Positions 38,222 through 48,484 of a DNA stretch of 64,000 nt are shown piece after piece. Source of the stretch: Paracidovorax valerianellae (GTDB lineage Bacteria > Pseudomonadota > Gammaproteobacteria > Burkholderiales > Burkholderiaceae_C). Under the pieces are notes generated by a model, which was given only the letters and a program-made list of their open reading frames with translations, was not told the origin of the DNA and ran no database searches. Every line of letters starts with the position of its first letter. The stretch's first letter is position 1. The DNA is taken from assembly GCF_900102625.1 (NCBI RefSeq), contig NZ_FMZC01000010.1, forward strand, positions 62,001-126,000, written 5' to 3'. Position numbers and translations under genes: made by a program.

Positions 38222-39730
38222 ATGTGTGGAATCGTCGGCGTGGTCAGCACGGCTCCTGTCAATCAACTGGTGTATGACGCGCTGCTTCTCTTGCAGCACC
38301 GTGGCCAGGATGCGGCGGGCATCGTCACCCAGCAGGGGCGCAAGTTCTTCATGCACAAGGCCAAGGGCATGGTGCGCGACGTGTTTCGCACGCGCAACAT
38401 GCGTGCGCTGCCGGGCACGGTCGGCCTGGGGCAGGTGCGCTATCCCACGGCAGGCAACGCCTACAGCGAGGAAGAGGCCCAGCCGTTCTATGTGAACGCT
38501 CCATTCGGCCTGGTGCTGGTGCACAACGGCAACCTCACGAACGCGCAAACGCTGCGCGCGGAATTGTTTTCCACCGACCACCGCCACACCAACACCGATA
38601 GCGACTCTGAAGTTCTGCTCAACGTGTTCGCGCATGAATTGGAGCGTGCCACCCGCGGCGTGCCGCTGCAGACGGAAGACGTGTTTGCGGCCGTGCGGGC
38701 CGTGCACCGGCGGGTGAAGGGCTCTTATGCCGTGATCGCGCTGATCGCCGGCCACGGGCTGGTCGCCTTCCGCGATCCCCATGGCATCCGCCCGCTGTGC
38801 ATGGGACGCAGCCCCGAAGGCACGGTCATGGTGGGCAGCGAGTCGGTGGCCCTGGAAGGCACCAACCATGTCTTCGAGCGCGACATTCAGCCGGGCGAAG
38901 CCGTGTTCATCACGAATGACGGCACGGTGCATGCGCAGCAGTGCGCAGATTCGCCGCAGCTCAACCCCTGCATCTTTGAATTCGTCTATCTGGCGCGTCC
39001 GGATTCGGTGCTCGACGGCATTTCGGTGTACCAAGCCCGCCTGAACCTGGGCGAGGCGTTGGCCAAGCGGGTGATCTCCACCGTGCCACCCAACGAGATC
39101 GACGTGATCATTCCGATTCCCGAATCCAGCCGTCCGAGCGCCACGCAGTTGGCGCACCTGCTGGGCATTCCGTACCGCGAAGGCTTCGTGAAGAACCGCT
39201 ACGTGGGTCGCACCTTCATCATGCCGGGGCAGGGCGTGCGCAAGAAGTCCGTTCGGCAAAAGCTCAACGTGATTGCCAGCGAGTTCAAAGGCCGCAACGT
39301 ACTGCTGGTGGACGATTCCATCGTGCGCGGCACGACCTCGCGCGAGATCGTCCAGATGGCGCGCGATGCAGGCGCCCGCAAGGTCTATCTGGCCAGTGCC
39401 GCTCCACCCGTGCGCTATCCCAACGTGTACGGCATCGACATGCCCACCAGCAGCGAACTCGTGGCGCATGGTCGCACGGTCGAAGAGGTGCGCGAGTCCA
39501 TCGGCTGCGATGCGCTCATCTACCAAGACGTCAATGGCATGAAGAAAGCGATCGGCTCGCTGAACGGACGCATCGAAGGCTTCGATGCGTCGTGCTTCGA
39601 CGGCGTGTACGTGACCGGGGACATCACCGCCCAAGACATCGCGCGGCTGAATGAGGGGCGTGTCGGCGTGGAAGAGCAGCAAGAGGAAGACACCTCGCGC
39701 CTGGCATTGCCCAACGCCCAGGACGCTTGA
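38222..39730 (+). CDS. purF: Amidophosphoribosyltransferase
   Basis: The 502-aa enzyme starts MCGIVGVVS; Cys2 is the glutaminase nucleophile after Met removal. The PRPP-binding motif is seen as VLLVDDSIVRGTTSREIV. It makes phosphoribosylamine, the first committed step of purine synthesis. Length and order after cvpA are normal. Confidence 0.98.
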   Translation: MCGIVGVVSTAPVNQLVYDALLLLQHRGQDAAGIVTQQGRKFFMHKAKGMVRDVFRTRNMRALPGTVGLGQVRYPTAGNAYSEEEAQPFYVNAPFGLVLVHNGNLTNAQTLRAELFSTDHRHTNTDSDSEVLLNVFAHELERATRGVPLQTEDVFAAVRAVHRRVKGSYAVIALIAGHGLVAFRDPHGIRPLCMGRSPEGTVMVGSESVALEGTNHVFERDIQPGEAVFITNDGTVHAQQCADSPQLNPCIFEFVYLARPDSVLDGISVYQARLNLGEALAKRVISTVPPNEIDVIIPIPESSRPSATQLAHLLGIPYREGFVKNRYVGRTFIMPGQGVRKKSVRQKLNVIASEFKGRNVLLVDDSIVRGTTSREIVQMARDAGARKVYLASAAPPVRYPNVYGIDMPTSSELVAHGRTVEEVRESIGCDALIYQDVNGMKKAIGSLNGRIEGFDASCFDGVYVTGDITAQDIARLNEGRVGVEEQQEEDTSRLALPNAQDA

Positions 39731-39750
39731 ACGCACTGGATCGCCATTCC

Positions 39751-40980
39751 ATGAACTCCCCCTTGAACCAAAGAACCCTTCCCGAGGGCTTGCACCCCGA
39801 CACGCTCGCGGTCCGTGAGGCCATTCCCCGCAGCGTATACGGCGAGCATTCCGAAGCGCTGTATCTCAGCAGCAGCTTCGTGCAGCCCGATGCCGCAACG
39901 GCGGCCCGTCGCTTTGCCGGTGAGGAAGACGGATACACCTATACCCGCACCGCGAACCCCACGGTGACGAGTTTCGAGCGCCGGCTGGCTGCGCTCGAAG
40001 GCACGGAGTCCGCCATTGGCACGGCCACCGGCATGTCTGCCATCTTGCTGATGTGCCTGGCCTTGCTGAAGACCGGCGACCATGTGATCTGCTCTCGCTC
40101 GATGTTCGGCTCGACCATCAAGCTCATCGGCGGAGAACTGTCGCGTTTCGGTGTGCAGGCCACCTTCGTTCCACAGACCGATGCCGCTGCTTGGAAGGCT
40201 GCGCTGCGGCCCGAGACGCGGCTGATGTTCGCCGAGACCCCGACCAATCCGCTGACCGATCTGTGCGATATCCGTGCGCTGGCCGACATCGCCCATGAGG
40301 CAGGCGTGCTGCTGGCAGTGGACAACTGCTTTGCCTCGCCGGCGCTGCAGCAGCCAGCGAAATGGGGCGCCGATCTGGTCCTTCATTCGGGAACCAAGTT
40401 CCTCGACGGGCAGGGCCGCGTGATGGCTGGTGCCGTGTGCGGACCTCGATCGCTCATCGAGGAAAAGCTCGCGCCCATGATCCGCAGCGCGGGCATGAAT
40501 CTCTCGCCGTTCAATGCGTGGGTGGTGCTCAAAGGGTTGGAAACGTTGTCTATCCGCATGAAGGCCCAGAGCGCCAATGCCCTGCAATTGGCCACTTGGC
40601 TGGAGTCGCATCCCAACGTGGCGCGCGTCTACTACCCCGGGTTGGCGTCGCACCCTCAGCACGAACTGGCAATGCGCCAGCAGTCCGGATTGGGTGGCGC
40701 GGTGGTGTCGTTCGACGTCAAGGTGAAGACCGGCGACCCGGCATCGGCACGTGCCCAGGCGTTTCACGTGCTGGACAGCACGCGGGTGTGCAGCATCACC
40801 GCAAATCTGGGCGACACGAAAACCACCGTGACCCACCCTGCCAGCACGTCGCACGGCCGTCTGACCGAGGAGCAGCGACAAGCGGCGGGCTTGGGCCAGG
40901 GCTTGATTCGCGTCGCCGTGGGACTGGAACACATCGAAGACTTGAAGGCCGACCTCGCGCGCGGTCTGGATACCCTGTAA
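39751..40980 (+). CDS. metZ: O-succinylhomoserine sulfhydrylase
   Basis: The 409-aa Cys/Met-metabolism PLP enzyme has the Lys-PLP site [14 protein letters not shown] and the family blocks YTRTANPTV and [14 protein letters not shown]. It makes homocysteine directly from O-succinylhomoserine and sulfide. I choose ATG 39751; a TTG at 39727 overlapping the purF stop is possible. Its stop overlaps the gltX start (TAATG). Confidence 0.93.
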   Translation: MNSPLNQRTLPEGLHPDTLAVREAIPRSVYGEHSEALYLSSSFVQPDAATAARRFAGEEDGYTYTRTANPTVTSFERRLAALEGTESAIGTATGMSAILLMCLALLKTGDHVICSRSMFGSTIKLIGGELSRFGVQATFVPQTDAAAWKAALRPETRLMFAETPTNPLTDLCDIRALADIAHEAGVLLAVDNCFASPALQQPAKWGADLVLHSGTKFLDGQGRVMAGAVCGPRSLIEEKLAPMIRSAGMNLSPFNAWVVLKGLETLSIRMKAQSANALQLATWLESHPNVARVYYPGLASHPQHELAMRQQSGLGGAVVSFDVKVKTGDPASARAQAFHVLDSTRVCSITANLGDTKTTVTHPASTSHGRLTEEQRQAAGLGQGLIRVAVGLEHIEDLKADLARGLDTL

Positions 40981-42395
40981 TGAACGAAGCCAACCCTACA
41001 CAGCGCGTTCGCACGCGTTTCGCACCGTCACCCACGGGTTTCATCCACCTGGGCAATATCCGTTCCGCGCTGTACCCCTGGGCATTTGCCCGCGCGACAG
41101 GCGGTGACTTCATCCTTCGCATCGAAGACACCGATGTGGAGCGATCCAGCCAAGCCGCTGTGGACGTGATTCTCGAAGGCATGCAGTGGCTCGGCATGGA
41201 GCCTGATGAAGGCCCGTTCTATCAAATGCAGCGCATGGACCGGTACAAGGAAGTGCTGGCCCAACTGCAGGCCGCCGGCCACGTGTATCCGTGCTACATG
41301 AGCGTCGAGGCACTGGACGCGCTGCGTGAGCGGCAGATGCAGGCCAAGGAAAAGCCCCGGTACGACGGTACCTGGCGCCCCGAGCCGGGCAAGACCTTGC
41401 CACCAGTGCCCGAAGGTGTGAAGCCGGTTCTGCGCTTTCGCAATCCGCTGGGCGGCGCGGTCGTTTGGGAAGACAAGGTCAAGGGCCGCATCGAGATCAG
41501 CAACGACGAACTCGACGATCTGGTGATCGCTCGGCCCGATGGCACGCCCACGTACAATTTCTGCGTGGTGGTGGACGACATCGACATGGCCATCACCCAC
41601 GTGATCCGCGGCGACGACCACGTCAACAACACCCCTCGCCAGATCAACATCTTCGAGGCACTCGGCAAGAAGCCCCCGGTGTATGCCCATCTGCCGACCG
41701 TGCTCAACGAGCAAGGCGAGAAGATGAGCAAGCGCAACGGTGCGAAGCCCGTTACGCAGTACCGCGACGAGGGTTATCTGGCCGAAGCCATGGTGAACTA
41801 TCTGGCCCGCCTGGGCTGGAGCCATGGTGACGATGAGATCTTCAGCCGCGAGCAGTTTCTGCAGTGGTTCAATCTCGACCATCTGGGGCGCAGTGCAGCC
41901 CAGTTCGATGAAGCCAAGCTGCGGTGGGTGAATGCCCAGCATTTGAAAGCCATGGCGGACGACGCGCTGGCTGTACTGGTGGCCCCGCACCTGGAACGCC
42001 GGGGCGTCTTGGCTGCCGACTTGGCGGATGGCCGTCTGCCCCGCATCTGCGCGCTGTTCAAGGACCGCTGCGACACCCTGGTTGCGCTCGCTGATTGGGC
42101 TTTCGTTTTCTACGGCAATGTGGTGCCCAATCCCGAGGAATATGCCAAGCATGTGACGGACGGAATCTGGCCTGCCATTGCTGCGCTGTCGCAAGCATTG
42201 GCTATCTGCGCGTGGGACAAGGCTTCCATCGCTGCTGCCTTCAAGGAAGTGCTCACCGCTCACTCGCTCAAGATGCCGCAATTGGCGATGCCGGTGCGTG
42301 TGTTGACGGTAGGAACCGCCCATACGCCTTCGGTTGATGCGGTGCTCGAACTGGTAGGCCGTGAAAAAATCGCAGCGAGATTGCTGAAGCCGTAA
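40980..42395 (+). CDS. gltX: Glutamyl-tRNA synthetase
   Basis: The 471-aa class I synthetase has the HIGH-type motif as HLGN in [18 protein letters not shown] and KMSKR as [11 protein letters not shown]. It charges tRNA-Glu. The start overlaps the metZ stop by one base. Two tRNA-Glu genes lie within 560 bp downstream, and the promoter of that array begins inside the last codons of gltX. Confidence 0.97.
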   Translation: MNEANPTQRVRTRFAPSPTGFIHLGNIRSALYPWAFARATGGDFILRIEDTDVERSSQAAVDVILEGMQWLGMEPDEGPFYQMQRMDRYKEVLAQLQAAGHVYPCYMSVEALDALRERQMQAKEKPRYDGTWRPEPGKTLPPVPEGVKPVLRFRNPLGGAVVWEDKVKGRIEISNDELDDLVIARPDGTPTYNFCVVVDDIDMAITHVIRGDDHVNNTPRQINIFEALGKKPPVYAHLPTVLNEQGEKMSKRNGAKPVTQYRDEGYLAEAMVNYLARLGWSHGDDEIFSREQFLQWFNLDHLGRSAAQFDEAKLRWVNAQHLKAMADDALAVLVAPHLERRGVLAADLADGRLPRICALFKDRCDTLVALADWAFVFYGNVVPNPEEYAKHVTDGIWPAIAALSQALAICAWDKASIAAAFKEVLTAHSLKMPQLAMPVRVLTVGTAHTPSVDAVLELVGREKIAARLLKP

Positions 42396-42410
42396 AAACC
42401 TGTCTATAAT
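42381..42410 (+). promoter_or_regulatory. Promoter of the tRNA-Ala/Glu/Asp array
   Basis: TTGCTG (42381-42386), 18-nt spacer, perfect TATAAT (42405-42410). The -35 lies inside gltX and the -10 just after its stop. The first tRNA starts about 50 bp downstream. No equivalent promoter is seen before the second tRNA set. Confidence 0.75.
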
Positions 42411-42460
42411 TCAAGGCTCAGGAAATGATGACAGTCACAGTGTGAATGTGGTCATTCAGT

Positions 42461-42536
<76 letters not shown>

Positions 42537-42569
42537 CTGAGAGCAGAGAACGGTTAGTTCCCAGGTTTT

Positions 42570-42645
42570 GACCCTATCGTCTAGAGGCCTAGGACATCAC
42601 CCTTTCACGGTGAGTACCGGGGTTCGAATCCCCGTAGGGTCGCCA
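42570..42645 (+). tRNA. tRNA-Glu (anticodon TTC), copy 1
   Basis: A 76-nt cloverleaf with acceptor GACCCTA/TAGGGTC, anticodon TTC in CCCTTTCACGG, and encoded CCA. It reads both glutamate codons. It is 33 bp after tRNA-Ala in the same transcript. Confidence 0.96.
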
Positions 42646-42696
42646 AGTTTGTAGCACTTGGCTTGTGTGTATAACGCAAGCAAACGCTGCCTGCCA

Positions 42697-42773
42697 GGAG
42701 TGGTAGTTCAGTTGGTTAGAATACCGGCCTGTCACGCCGGGGGTCGCGGGTTCGAGTCCCGTCCACTCCGCCA
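42697..42773 (+). tRNA. tRNA-Asp (anticodon GTC), copy 1
   Basis: A 77-nt cloverleaf with acceptor GGAGTGG/CCACTCC, anticodon GTC in GCCTGTCACGCC, and encoded CCA. It reads both aspartate codons. A terminator follows. Confidence 0.96.
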
Positions 42774-42780
42774 GTCAATA

Positions 42781-42812
42781 CCCTTGCAGGTCTTTGATGT
42801 GCAAGGGTTTTT
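42781..42812 (+). terminator. Terminator between the two tRNA sets
   Basis: CCCTTGCA (42781-42788) pairs with TGCAAGGG (42800-42807), loop 11 nt, followed by five T. If efficient it would cut expression of the second set, which has no clear promoter of its own. Confidence 0.8.
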
Positions 42813-42835
42813 CTTTGGCGTTAGCCAAAGAAGTG

Positions 42836-42911
<76 letters not shown>

Positions 42912-42944
42912 CTGAGAGCAAAAAAACGGCAAGTCCCAAGGTTT

Positions 42945-43020
42945 GACCCTATCGTCTAGAGGCCTAGGACATCACCCTTTCACGGTGAGTACCGGGGTTC
43001 GAATCCCCGTAGGGTCGCCA
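42945..43020 (+). tRNA. tRNA-Glu (anticodon TTC), copy 2
   Basis: Same 76-nt sequence as the copy at 42570, with CCA. The preceding spacer has diverged slightly from that of the first set. Confidence 0.96.
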
Positions 43021-43071
43021 AGTTTGTTGCACTTGGCTTGTGTGTATAACGCAAGCAAACGCCGCCTACCA

Positions 43072-43148
43072 GGAGTGGTAGTTCAGTTGGTTAGAATACC
43101 GGCCTGTCACGCCGGGGGTCGCGGGTTCGAGTCCCGTCCACTCCGCCA
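43072..43148 (+). tRNA. tRNA-Asp (anticodon GTC), copy 2
   Basis: Same 77-nt sequence as the copy at 42697, with CCA. It is followed within 6 bp by a long terminator stem that differs in sequence from the one after copy 1. Confidence 0.96.
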
Positions 43149-43153
43149 TATCG

Positions 43154-43190
43154 AAGCCTTCGCAAGTTTTTCTTGCGGAGGCTTTTTGTT
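43154..43190 (+). terminator. Terminator after the second tRNA set
   Basis: A 13-bp stem with one G-U (43154-43166 with 43172-43184), 5-nt T-rich loop, then TTTGTT. It ends the tRNA array. Confidence 0.93.
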
Positions 43191-43310
43191 TTGGGCCTTC
43201 GTACGGCTCAGGCATGTCGTTTGCCACCTTGACCCAGCAGAAGCGCGACTGATTTCCTAGAAATCATCGCGCATCACTCAACGACCTTAAGCTGCACCAA
43301 GGAGCAAACC

Positions 43311-43637
43311 ATGGCATCGCAATCTCCTCCGTCCCCCAATTTGGCTGATCGTGACGATGGCCTGTCTTTTTCGCGGTCTGCCGCGGGTGAAGAAGATCCC
43401 GGCGCTTCACTCGATATAGGCCACCCGTTGCCTGGAAGTTCCGATCAACCTGCCGGCAACCAGGGGGTAACGGGCGCTATGCCACTATTGGCTCCCGGCG
43501 ATGAAGCAGCGCCCGGGACACCGGGAACCGGCGAAAACATCTGCCCAGCGTGCGGCGGCACGGGACGACGTGAGGGCCTGCCTTGCAAGGAATGCGAAGG
43601 GACGGGCCGAGTCACCGTCGGCATTGGCGGGGCTTGA
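43311..43637 (+). CDS. Small protein with DnaJ-like CxxCxGxG zinc motif
   Basis: The 108-aa protein has a disordered Pro/Gly/Ser-rich N-terminal two thirds and a C-terminal CPACGGTGRREG then CKECEGTGRV, two zinc-binding CxxCxGxG-type repeats like half of a DnaJ zinc domain. No J domain is present. The ATG follows the good ribosome binding site AAGGAG. Function unknown; a protein-binding or redox role is possible. A 7-bp palindrome (TGATTTC/GAAATCA) lies upstream at 43250-43266. Confidence 0.75.
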   Translation: MASQSPPSPNLADRDDGLSFSRSAAGEEDPGASLDIGHPLPGSSDQPAGNQGVTGAMPLLAPGDEAAPGTPGTGENICPACGGTGRREGLPCKECEGTGRVTVGIGGA

Positions 43638-43767
43638 CGCCACCGTAGAGCAGCGGGCAGCTCTCATCTTCTGCTTACACCTCATTCTTGTTGTGGGGAG
43701 GTGTGAGCTTGTCCTGCGCAGGCTCGTCAGCCAGCCCTCCCTCCGTTCTAGCCTTGGTCAAGCCCAC

Positions 43768-45543
43768 TCAACCGATCTCGAAGCCTTCCGCCTGCAAGTC
43801 CCAAAGCTTTGCATACACGCCGCGCTGTTCACGCAGTTGCACATGGGTGCCGTCTTCGACCACGCGGCCACCGACGATCACGACGATGCGATCAAACGAA
43901 GCCACCGTCGACAACCGATGCGCGACGGCGATCACCGTTCGGCCGTGCATCAATCGAATCAGCGCCGCCTGGATTTCACTTTCGGACTGGCTGTCCAGCG
44001 CCGAGGTGGCCTCGTCCAGCAGCAGGATGGGCGCGTCCTTGAGAAGTGCGCGCGCTATGCCGATGCGTTGGCGCTGCCCACCGGATAGCCGAATGCCGTG
44101 CTCGCCCACCAGTGTGTCGCAGCCCTGCGGCAGGTCTGCGATGAAGGTGTCGCAATGCGCTTCATGCGCTGCGGCCTTAACCTCATCATCGGTGGCGTCC
44201 GGGCGACCGTAGCGTAGATTTTCCATGACCGAGCGGTGCAGCAGGCCGATGTCCTGAGGCACTACGGCGATGGCTTGCCGCAAGCTCTCCAGGCGCACTT
44301 CGGTGATGGGTTGACCGTCGATGACCACCCGCCCAAACCCTGGATCGGCAATGCGGCTGATCAACCGGATCAGCGTGGACTTGCCTGCGCCTGACGGCCC
44401 CACGATGCCCACCCGCTGGCCCGCAGGAATGCGCAGCGACAGGTGGCTGAAGACGGGCGCGCTGTGGGGGTACGAAAAGCTCACGTCATGCAGGCAGATT
44501 TCTCCAGGGCCTGGAACAAAGTCGCGCGCTTGCGGGCCGTCGGCCACGGCGTGGGGAATGGCCACTACTTTCAGCATCTCTGCAATCACGGCGGACTGTT
44601 GCGATGCATCGACCAAAGACAGTGCGAGTTCCCGCGAGCCATGCAGGATTCTGAAGGTGAGAGCACTGATCACGACCACGTCGCCGGCCATGGTGTGCCC
44701 CGCGCGCCATGCCTCCACGGCCCAGATCAGCATGCTGCCCGCCATGAGCCACAGGCACAGGTCGTGGAGCGTGCGCACTTTTTCCAGATAGAGCCAGCTT
44801 CGCCGTTGTGCTTTTGCCTCCAGCCCGAATGCCTCGCGAAGGCGCTCGTATTCGCGGTGCCTCGCTGAAAACGACTGCACCGTCCAGATGTTGGACACCA
44901 CGTCCACCAGTTCGCCCCCAACCTTCGCGGCCTGTTCGGCAAACTGCTGCTGCAACGGCCGAGCGCGGGCGCCGAACCCTCCAATGACCGCCGCCATGAC
45001 CGCCACGAACAGGATCAGCGTGACCGCCATGCGCCAATCGATGGTGACCAGCACTATCACCGCTCCAATGAAGTCCACGCAGGGCGGAAGGATCTTCCAG
45101 ATCATCGTGCCGAGAATGGCGCCCGTAGCGCCAGCGGTCGCGGTGACGCGATTGCCCAGCGAGCCCGCCATGTGCTCTGAAAAGTAGTCCAGCGAATGCC
45201 CGGACAAATGCCTGAACAGGTCGAGCCTGACATCCACGCCAGTGGAGACCACGGCGCGGCAGCCCAGCCAGCCACTCAGACGCCAGAAGGCACTTTCCGC
45301 AGCGATGAGTGCAATGAACAGGCCTAGCCATTGCCAGATGAGGCGGCTGCTTCGGTCGTTGCCGGCCATGGTGTCCACGATCAGCTTCATGCCGTACTGA
45401 ACACCCACCGAGCAGGCTGCCGCCAGCACGATGAGAACCAGCAATGTGGTGAAAAGCCCAGGCCGCTTGCGGATGTAGCCCCACAGGAACGCTGCAGGCT
45501 CCGATGGAACAGTCGGCGGGGACGGTTGCGCGGCCTCAGGCAA
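43768..45543 (-). CDS. ABC transporter, fused permease and ATPase (exporter type)
   Basis: The 591-aa half transporter has six membrane helices in the first 320 residues and an ATPase domain with Walker A GPSGAGKST, signature LSGGQRQR and Walker B ILLLDEATSALD. Such homodimers export lipids, glycolipids or toxins. Its start overlaps the end of the glycosidase/glycosyltransferase gene by 8 bp, so it is probably co-translated and may export the product made by that enzyme. Confidence 0.93.
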   Translation of the reverse strand: MPEAAQPSPPTVPSEPAAFLWGYIRKRPGLFTTLLVLIVLAAACSVGVQYGMKLIVDTMAGNDRSSRLIWQWLGLFIALIAAESAFWRLSGWLGCRAVVSTGVDVRLDLFRHLSGHSLDYFSEHMAGSLGNRVTATAGATGAILGTMIWKILPPCVDFIGAVIVLVTIDWRMAVTLILFVAVMAAVIGGFGARARPLQQQFAEQAAKVGGELVDVVSNIWTVQSFSARHREYERLREAFGLEAKAQRRSWLYLEKVRTLHDLCLWLMAGSMLIWAVEAWRAGHTMAGDVVVISALTFRILHGSRELALSLVDASQQSAVIAEMLKVVAIPHAVADGPQARDFVPGPGEICLHDVSFSYPHSAPVFSHLSLRIPAGQRVGIVGPSGAGKSTLIRLISRIADPGFGRVVIDGQPITEVRLESLRQAIAVVPQDIGLLHRSVMENLRYGRPDATDDEVKAAAHEAHCDTFIADLPQGCDTLVGEHGIRLSGGQRQRIGIARALLKDAPILLLDEATSALDSQSESEIQAALIRLMHGRTVIAVAHRLSTVASFDRIVVIVGGRVVEDGTHVQLREQRGVYAKLWDLQAEGFEIG

Positions 45544-48220
45544 CTGCAGACGCCGGGGCGGTGCCGTCGAACCGGCCGGTAGCAGTGCGGGCTGCGCTTC
45601 GCTGGCGCGCGGGTGCCGTAGGGGCGCCGTTTTGCTCCGCCAGCGGCGATTGCTCTGCGGTCTGGCGGTCTCGCACCGATTCGATGAGGTCGATCATGCG
45701 TGCCACGGTGTGGTCCCACGAAATGCCGGCCAGCACCTGCTCCCGAAGTGCCTTGTGATGCAGCGCATCCTGGGCGTTGCGGGCCAGAGCGCGCTCGCAA
45801 GCACGCGCGAATTCGTCGTGAGACGCCGCGATCGCCACCACGCCCTGGTCGCCATACGGGGTGACCACGTCTCGGATGGGCGTGCTGACCACAGGTTTGC
45901 CGGCGGCCAGATACTCCAGTGTTTTCGTGGGGCTGATGTAGCGGGTCGATTCGTTCAACGCGAACGGCAGAAGGCACACGTCCCAACCGGCGATCAGGTC
46001 CGGCAATTCTTCATAGCTGCGCTGGCCGAGCCAATACAGATTGGGCCGCTGAGGCAGGGTGGTCGGATCGATCTTGACCACCGGGCCCACCATCACGACC
46101 TGCCACTCGCCATGCGCGTCGGCCAGCGATGCGATCAGGTCGAGGTCCACACGTTCGTCGATCACTCCGAAGTAGCCGAGCCGTGGGCGCGGGATGGCTG
46201 CCTGCGCGGGATGGTCCTGCACACCACTGTCGATGGCCCGCGAATAGTGGTCCGCATCCACGCTGCTGGGAAAGCAATGCACTTGGTCATGCCGAAGCCT
46301 CTTGGCTTCATAGAGACTTTGACCGCCCGTGAAAACGAGATCTGCAAATTTGAACAGCATGTTTTCGCGTTGCAGCAGTTGTCGTGGTGCATTGCGAAAG
46401 GCCGAAAGCTCGTCCATGCAGTCGTAGATCACTGCGCAAGGTTCCAGATCGGCGGCCAAGGGTGTGGCCATCGGCGTGTAAAACCACAGCAGGTAGTCAT
46501 CGATTCCGCGGCTGTCTAAGTAGCCGGCGATCAGCGATCGCAGATGGGGAATGTGCTCATCATGGAATCCGGGCGCATTGCCTGGCAGGTGAGGGCGCAG
46601 CACCTCCACCCCTCGGCAGGGGTGCAATCTTTCCAGCGTAGCGTGGTTCGCCGACGTTATTGGCTCTTCCACGAACACGACCTGAAACCGGTCTGCCAGC
46701 CGGGACAGCAGCTGCTGCGGGCGCTGATACACGAAATCCCAACGCAGGTGAGAGAAAACGATCAGAGTAGTCATGGCGTGTCCTTGGGATGGTGGGTGGA
46801 GGGTGAAAGGCGAAGGCAGCGCGTGCGTGAGGCGTGACAGGTGCAAGGGGCGTTCTGCCTCGGCGTCCAGATAGCTACCAAAGCTTTCGATGGCTCCGTC
46901 GGCGGCCGGTGTCACCCCTGCCGCTACGTCGTCCACCGAAGAGGGCGCTCCATTCAAGACCCGTTGCCAATGGAGCAGCCGGTCTGCCAGAGGGGCGTGC
47001 AACACGCGCGAGAAGACATGGCGGCTATCGGCGATGGTTTCGCCTTCGTCCCTTTCCGCATTCGATGGCGGTAAAGGGCGGGCGTGCACGTCCCACAATC
47101 CGCTGCGGTGCCAGCGGTCCGGTTCTTCCCAGTCGGTGCGATCGACGAGCGGATACAGGCAAATCCCCTCCAGCGGCGTGCCCCGCTCGCGGCAGCGCAA
47201 AGCGGCCTGCGCAATGTCATCGAGCCACGGGCCGCGGCCATCGCCGACGTGGCCGGTTTCCGCGATGAACAGAGGGCGCTGGTAGCGCTGCCACACGTCA
47301 TCCAGCAGATCGGCCAGGTCCCTGCGGCGAGGGTCGTTCAAGTGCCAATACAGCCGCGCATCGCCAGGATGCTCCCATTGGTTGCTGTGGTAGTAGTTGA
47401 GTCCCAGCACGTCCAGATAGCGCGGGGCACCGCCCAGCCCGGGCTCCAGGCGGCCGCACAGCATGTCCCAGGCCTGGTACTGCTCCATGCCCAACGCCAG
47501 TGCCTCGCCGCGCCAGCGTTCCGCCGTCGTCTCATCGGGTGCGTTCGCGGCAGGCACCACGTGAATCAACGGGTCCGTATGGACGATGCGGGCACCGGGG
47601 TCGGTCGCCCATAACGCGTCGCAGCCGAGCAGCGCTGCCTGTACCAGCCGGCATTTGAGGTCATAGCCCCGCGCACTGTCGCCACCTTGGTAAGGGTGCA
47701 TCAGGGAGGTCGTGCCAGCAGCCCAACTCAGAAACGAAATTTCATTGATCGGCTGATATACCGTCGGGACCTCTGACAGGCCGGACAGCACGCGCGCCAC
47801 ACGGTCGCAGAAATCGGCAAAACGTACGGCAAACGTGTCAGAGAAGAAATCGATCCCTTCAGGCAGGCCGTAGTGGTGGATCGTCCAGATGACTTGCAGC
47901 CCAGCGTCGGCGGCCATGCCAGCCATTCGGCGCAGTTGCTGCAGCGGCGGGTCCTTCTCCAGGCTGCCTGTGCTTTCGGTGATGCGCCATCCGATGCTTT
48001 CGCGGATGGTCCGGATGCCAAAGCGGGCAACCCTTTCGTAGTCCTCTCGCAGCATGTCGCGGTGTCCGTTGCTGCCTTGCAGGTCCAGGCGCTGGCCCCG
48101 GCTGTTGACATGGTCCGCGCCTTCGAAGCCACCCATCCAGAACGATCGGAACAGGCGATCCCCCGGACGGGCGGAAGGCGGCAACAAACCTTGAGGAGAC
48201 GAAGAGGTGCTGGAATTCAC
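45536..48220 (-). CDS. Glycoside hydrolase-glycosyltransferase fusion
   Basis: One unbroken frame of about 894 aa from GTG 48220 (alternative GTG 48319). Residues 1 to ~460 form a clan GH-A-like TIM barrel with acid/base Glu near residue 160 (YQPINEISF) and nucleophile Glu near 321 (FIAETGHVGDG). From residue 483 a GT4-type glycosyltransferase follows: FVYQRPQQLLSRLA at its start and SPTKTLEYLAAGKPVVST near its end. The joint MTTLIVFSH at 46774 has an AGGA upstream, so a separate GT could also be made by internal initiation. It overlaps the ABC exporter gene. Confidence 0.85.
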   Translation of the reverse strand: MNSSTSSSPQGLLPPSARPGDRLFRSFWMGGFEGADHVNSRGQRLDLQGSNGHRDMLREDYERVARFGIRTIRESIGWRITESTGSLEKDPPLQQLRRMAGMAADAGLQVIWTIHHYGLPEGIDFFSDTFAVRFADFCDRVARVLSGLSEVPTVYQPINEISFLSWAAGTTSLMHPYQGGDSARGYDLKCRLVQAALLGCDALWATDPGARIVHTDPLIHVVPAANAPDETTAERWRGEALALGMEQYQAWDMLCGRLEPGLGGAPRYLDVLGLNYYHSNQWEHPGDARLYWHLNDPRRRDLADLLDDVWQRYQRPLFIAETGHVGDGRGPWLDDIAQAALRCRERGTPLEGICLYPLVDRTDWEEPDRWHRSGLWDVHARPLPPSNAERDEGETIADSRHVFSRVLHAPLADRLLHWQRVLNGAPSSVDDVAAGVTPAADGAIESFGSYLDAEAERPLHLSRLTHALPSPFTLHPPSQGHAMTTLIVFSHLRWDFVYQRPQQLLSRLADRFQVVFVEEPITSANHATLERLHPCRGVEVLRPHLPGNAPGFHDEHIPHLRSLIAGYLDSRGIDDYLLWFYTPMATPLAADLEPCAVIYDCMDELSAFRNAPRQLLQRENMLFKFADLVFTGGQSLYEAKRLRHDQVHCFPSSVDADHYSRAIDSGVQDHPAQAAIPRPRLGYFGVIDERVDLDLIASLADAHGEWQVVMVGPVVKIDPTTLPQRPNLYWLGQRSYEELPDLIAGWDVCLLPFALNESTRYISPTKTLEYLAAGKPVVSTPIRDVVTPYGDQGVVAIAASHDEFARACERALARNAQDALHHKALREQVLAGISWDHTVARMIDLIESVRDRQTAEQSPLAEQNGAPTAPARQRSAARTATGRFDGTAPASAVA

Positions 48221-48484
48221 GGTGCTTGCGGGGTGGACACACTTTCCGGAGTTGGGCCGTGCGCATGACAGCAAGCGGGCAATGCGCGTGCCCACTGTGC
48301 GGACCGCAGGTCTGCGCACGCGATGGGCGGGCGAACCACAACGCCAGCAGCGCTGCGATGGGGCTTTTGCGCCTCAGGTACGTCATTTGCCCCGCTCTTT
48401 CATTAGCCGCCTGGCTTCGATCAGCGAGCGGTGCACGCTCCACGAACTTCATCTGCCCATCAAAAAGTTTTGCCCTTTCATTCA

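Noticed and set aside
42200-42240. GATAGC-like box inside gltX on the minus strand
   Set aside because: Only the six-base core matches; the right box does not.
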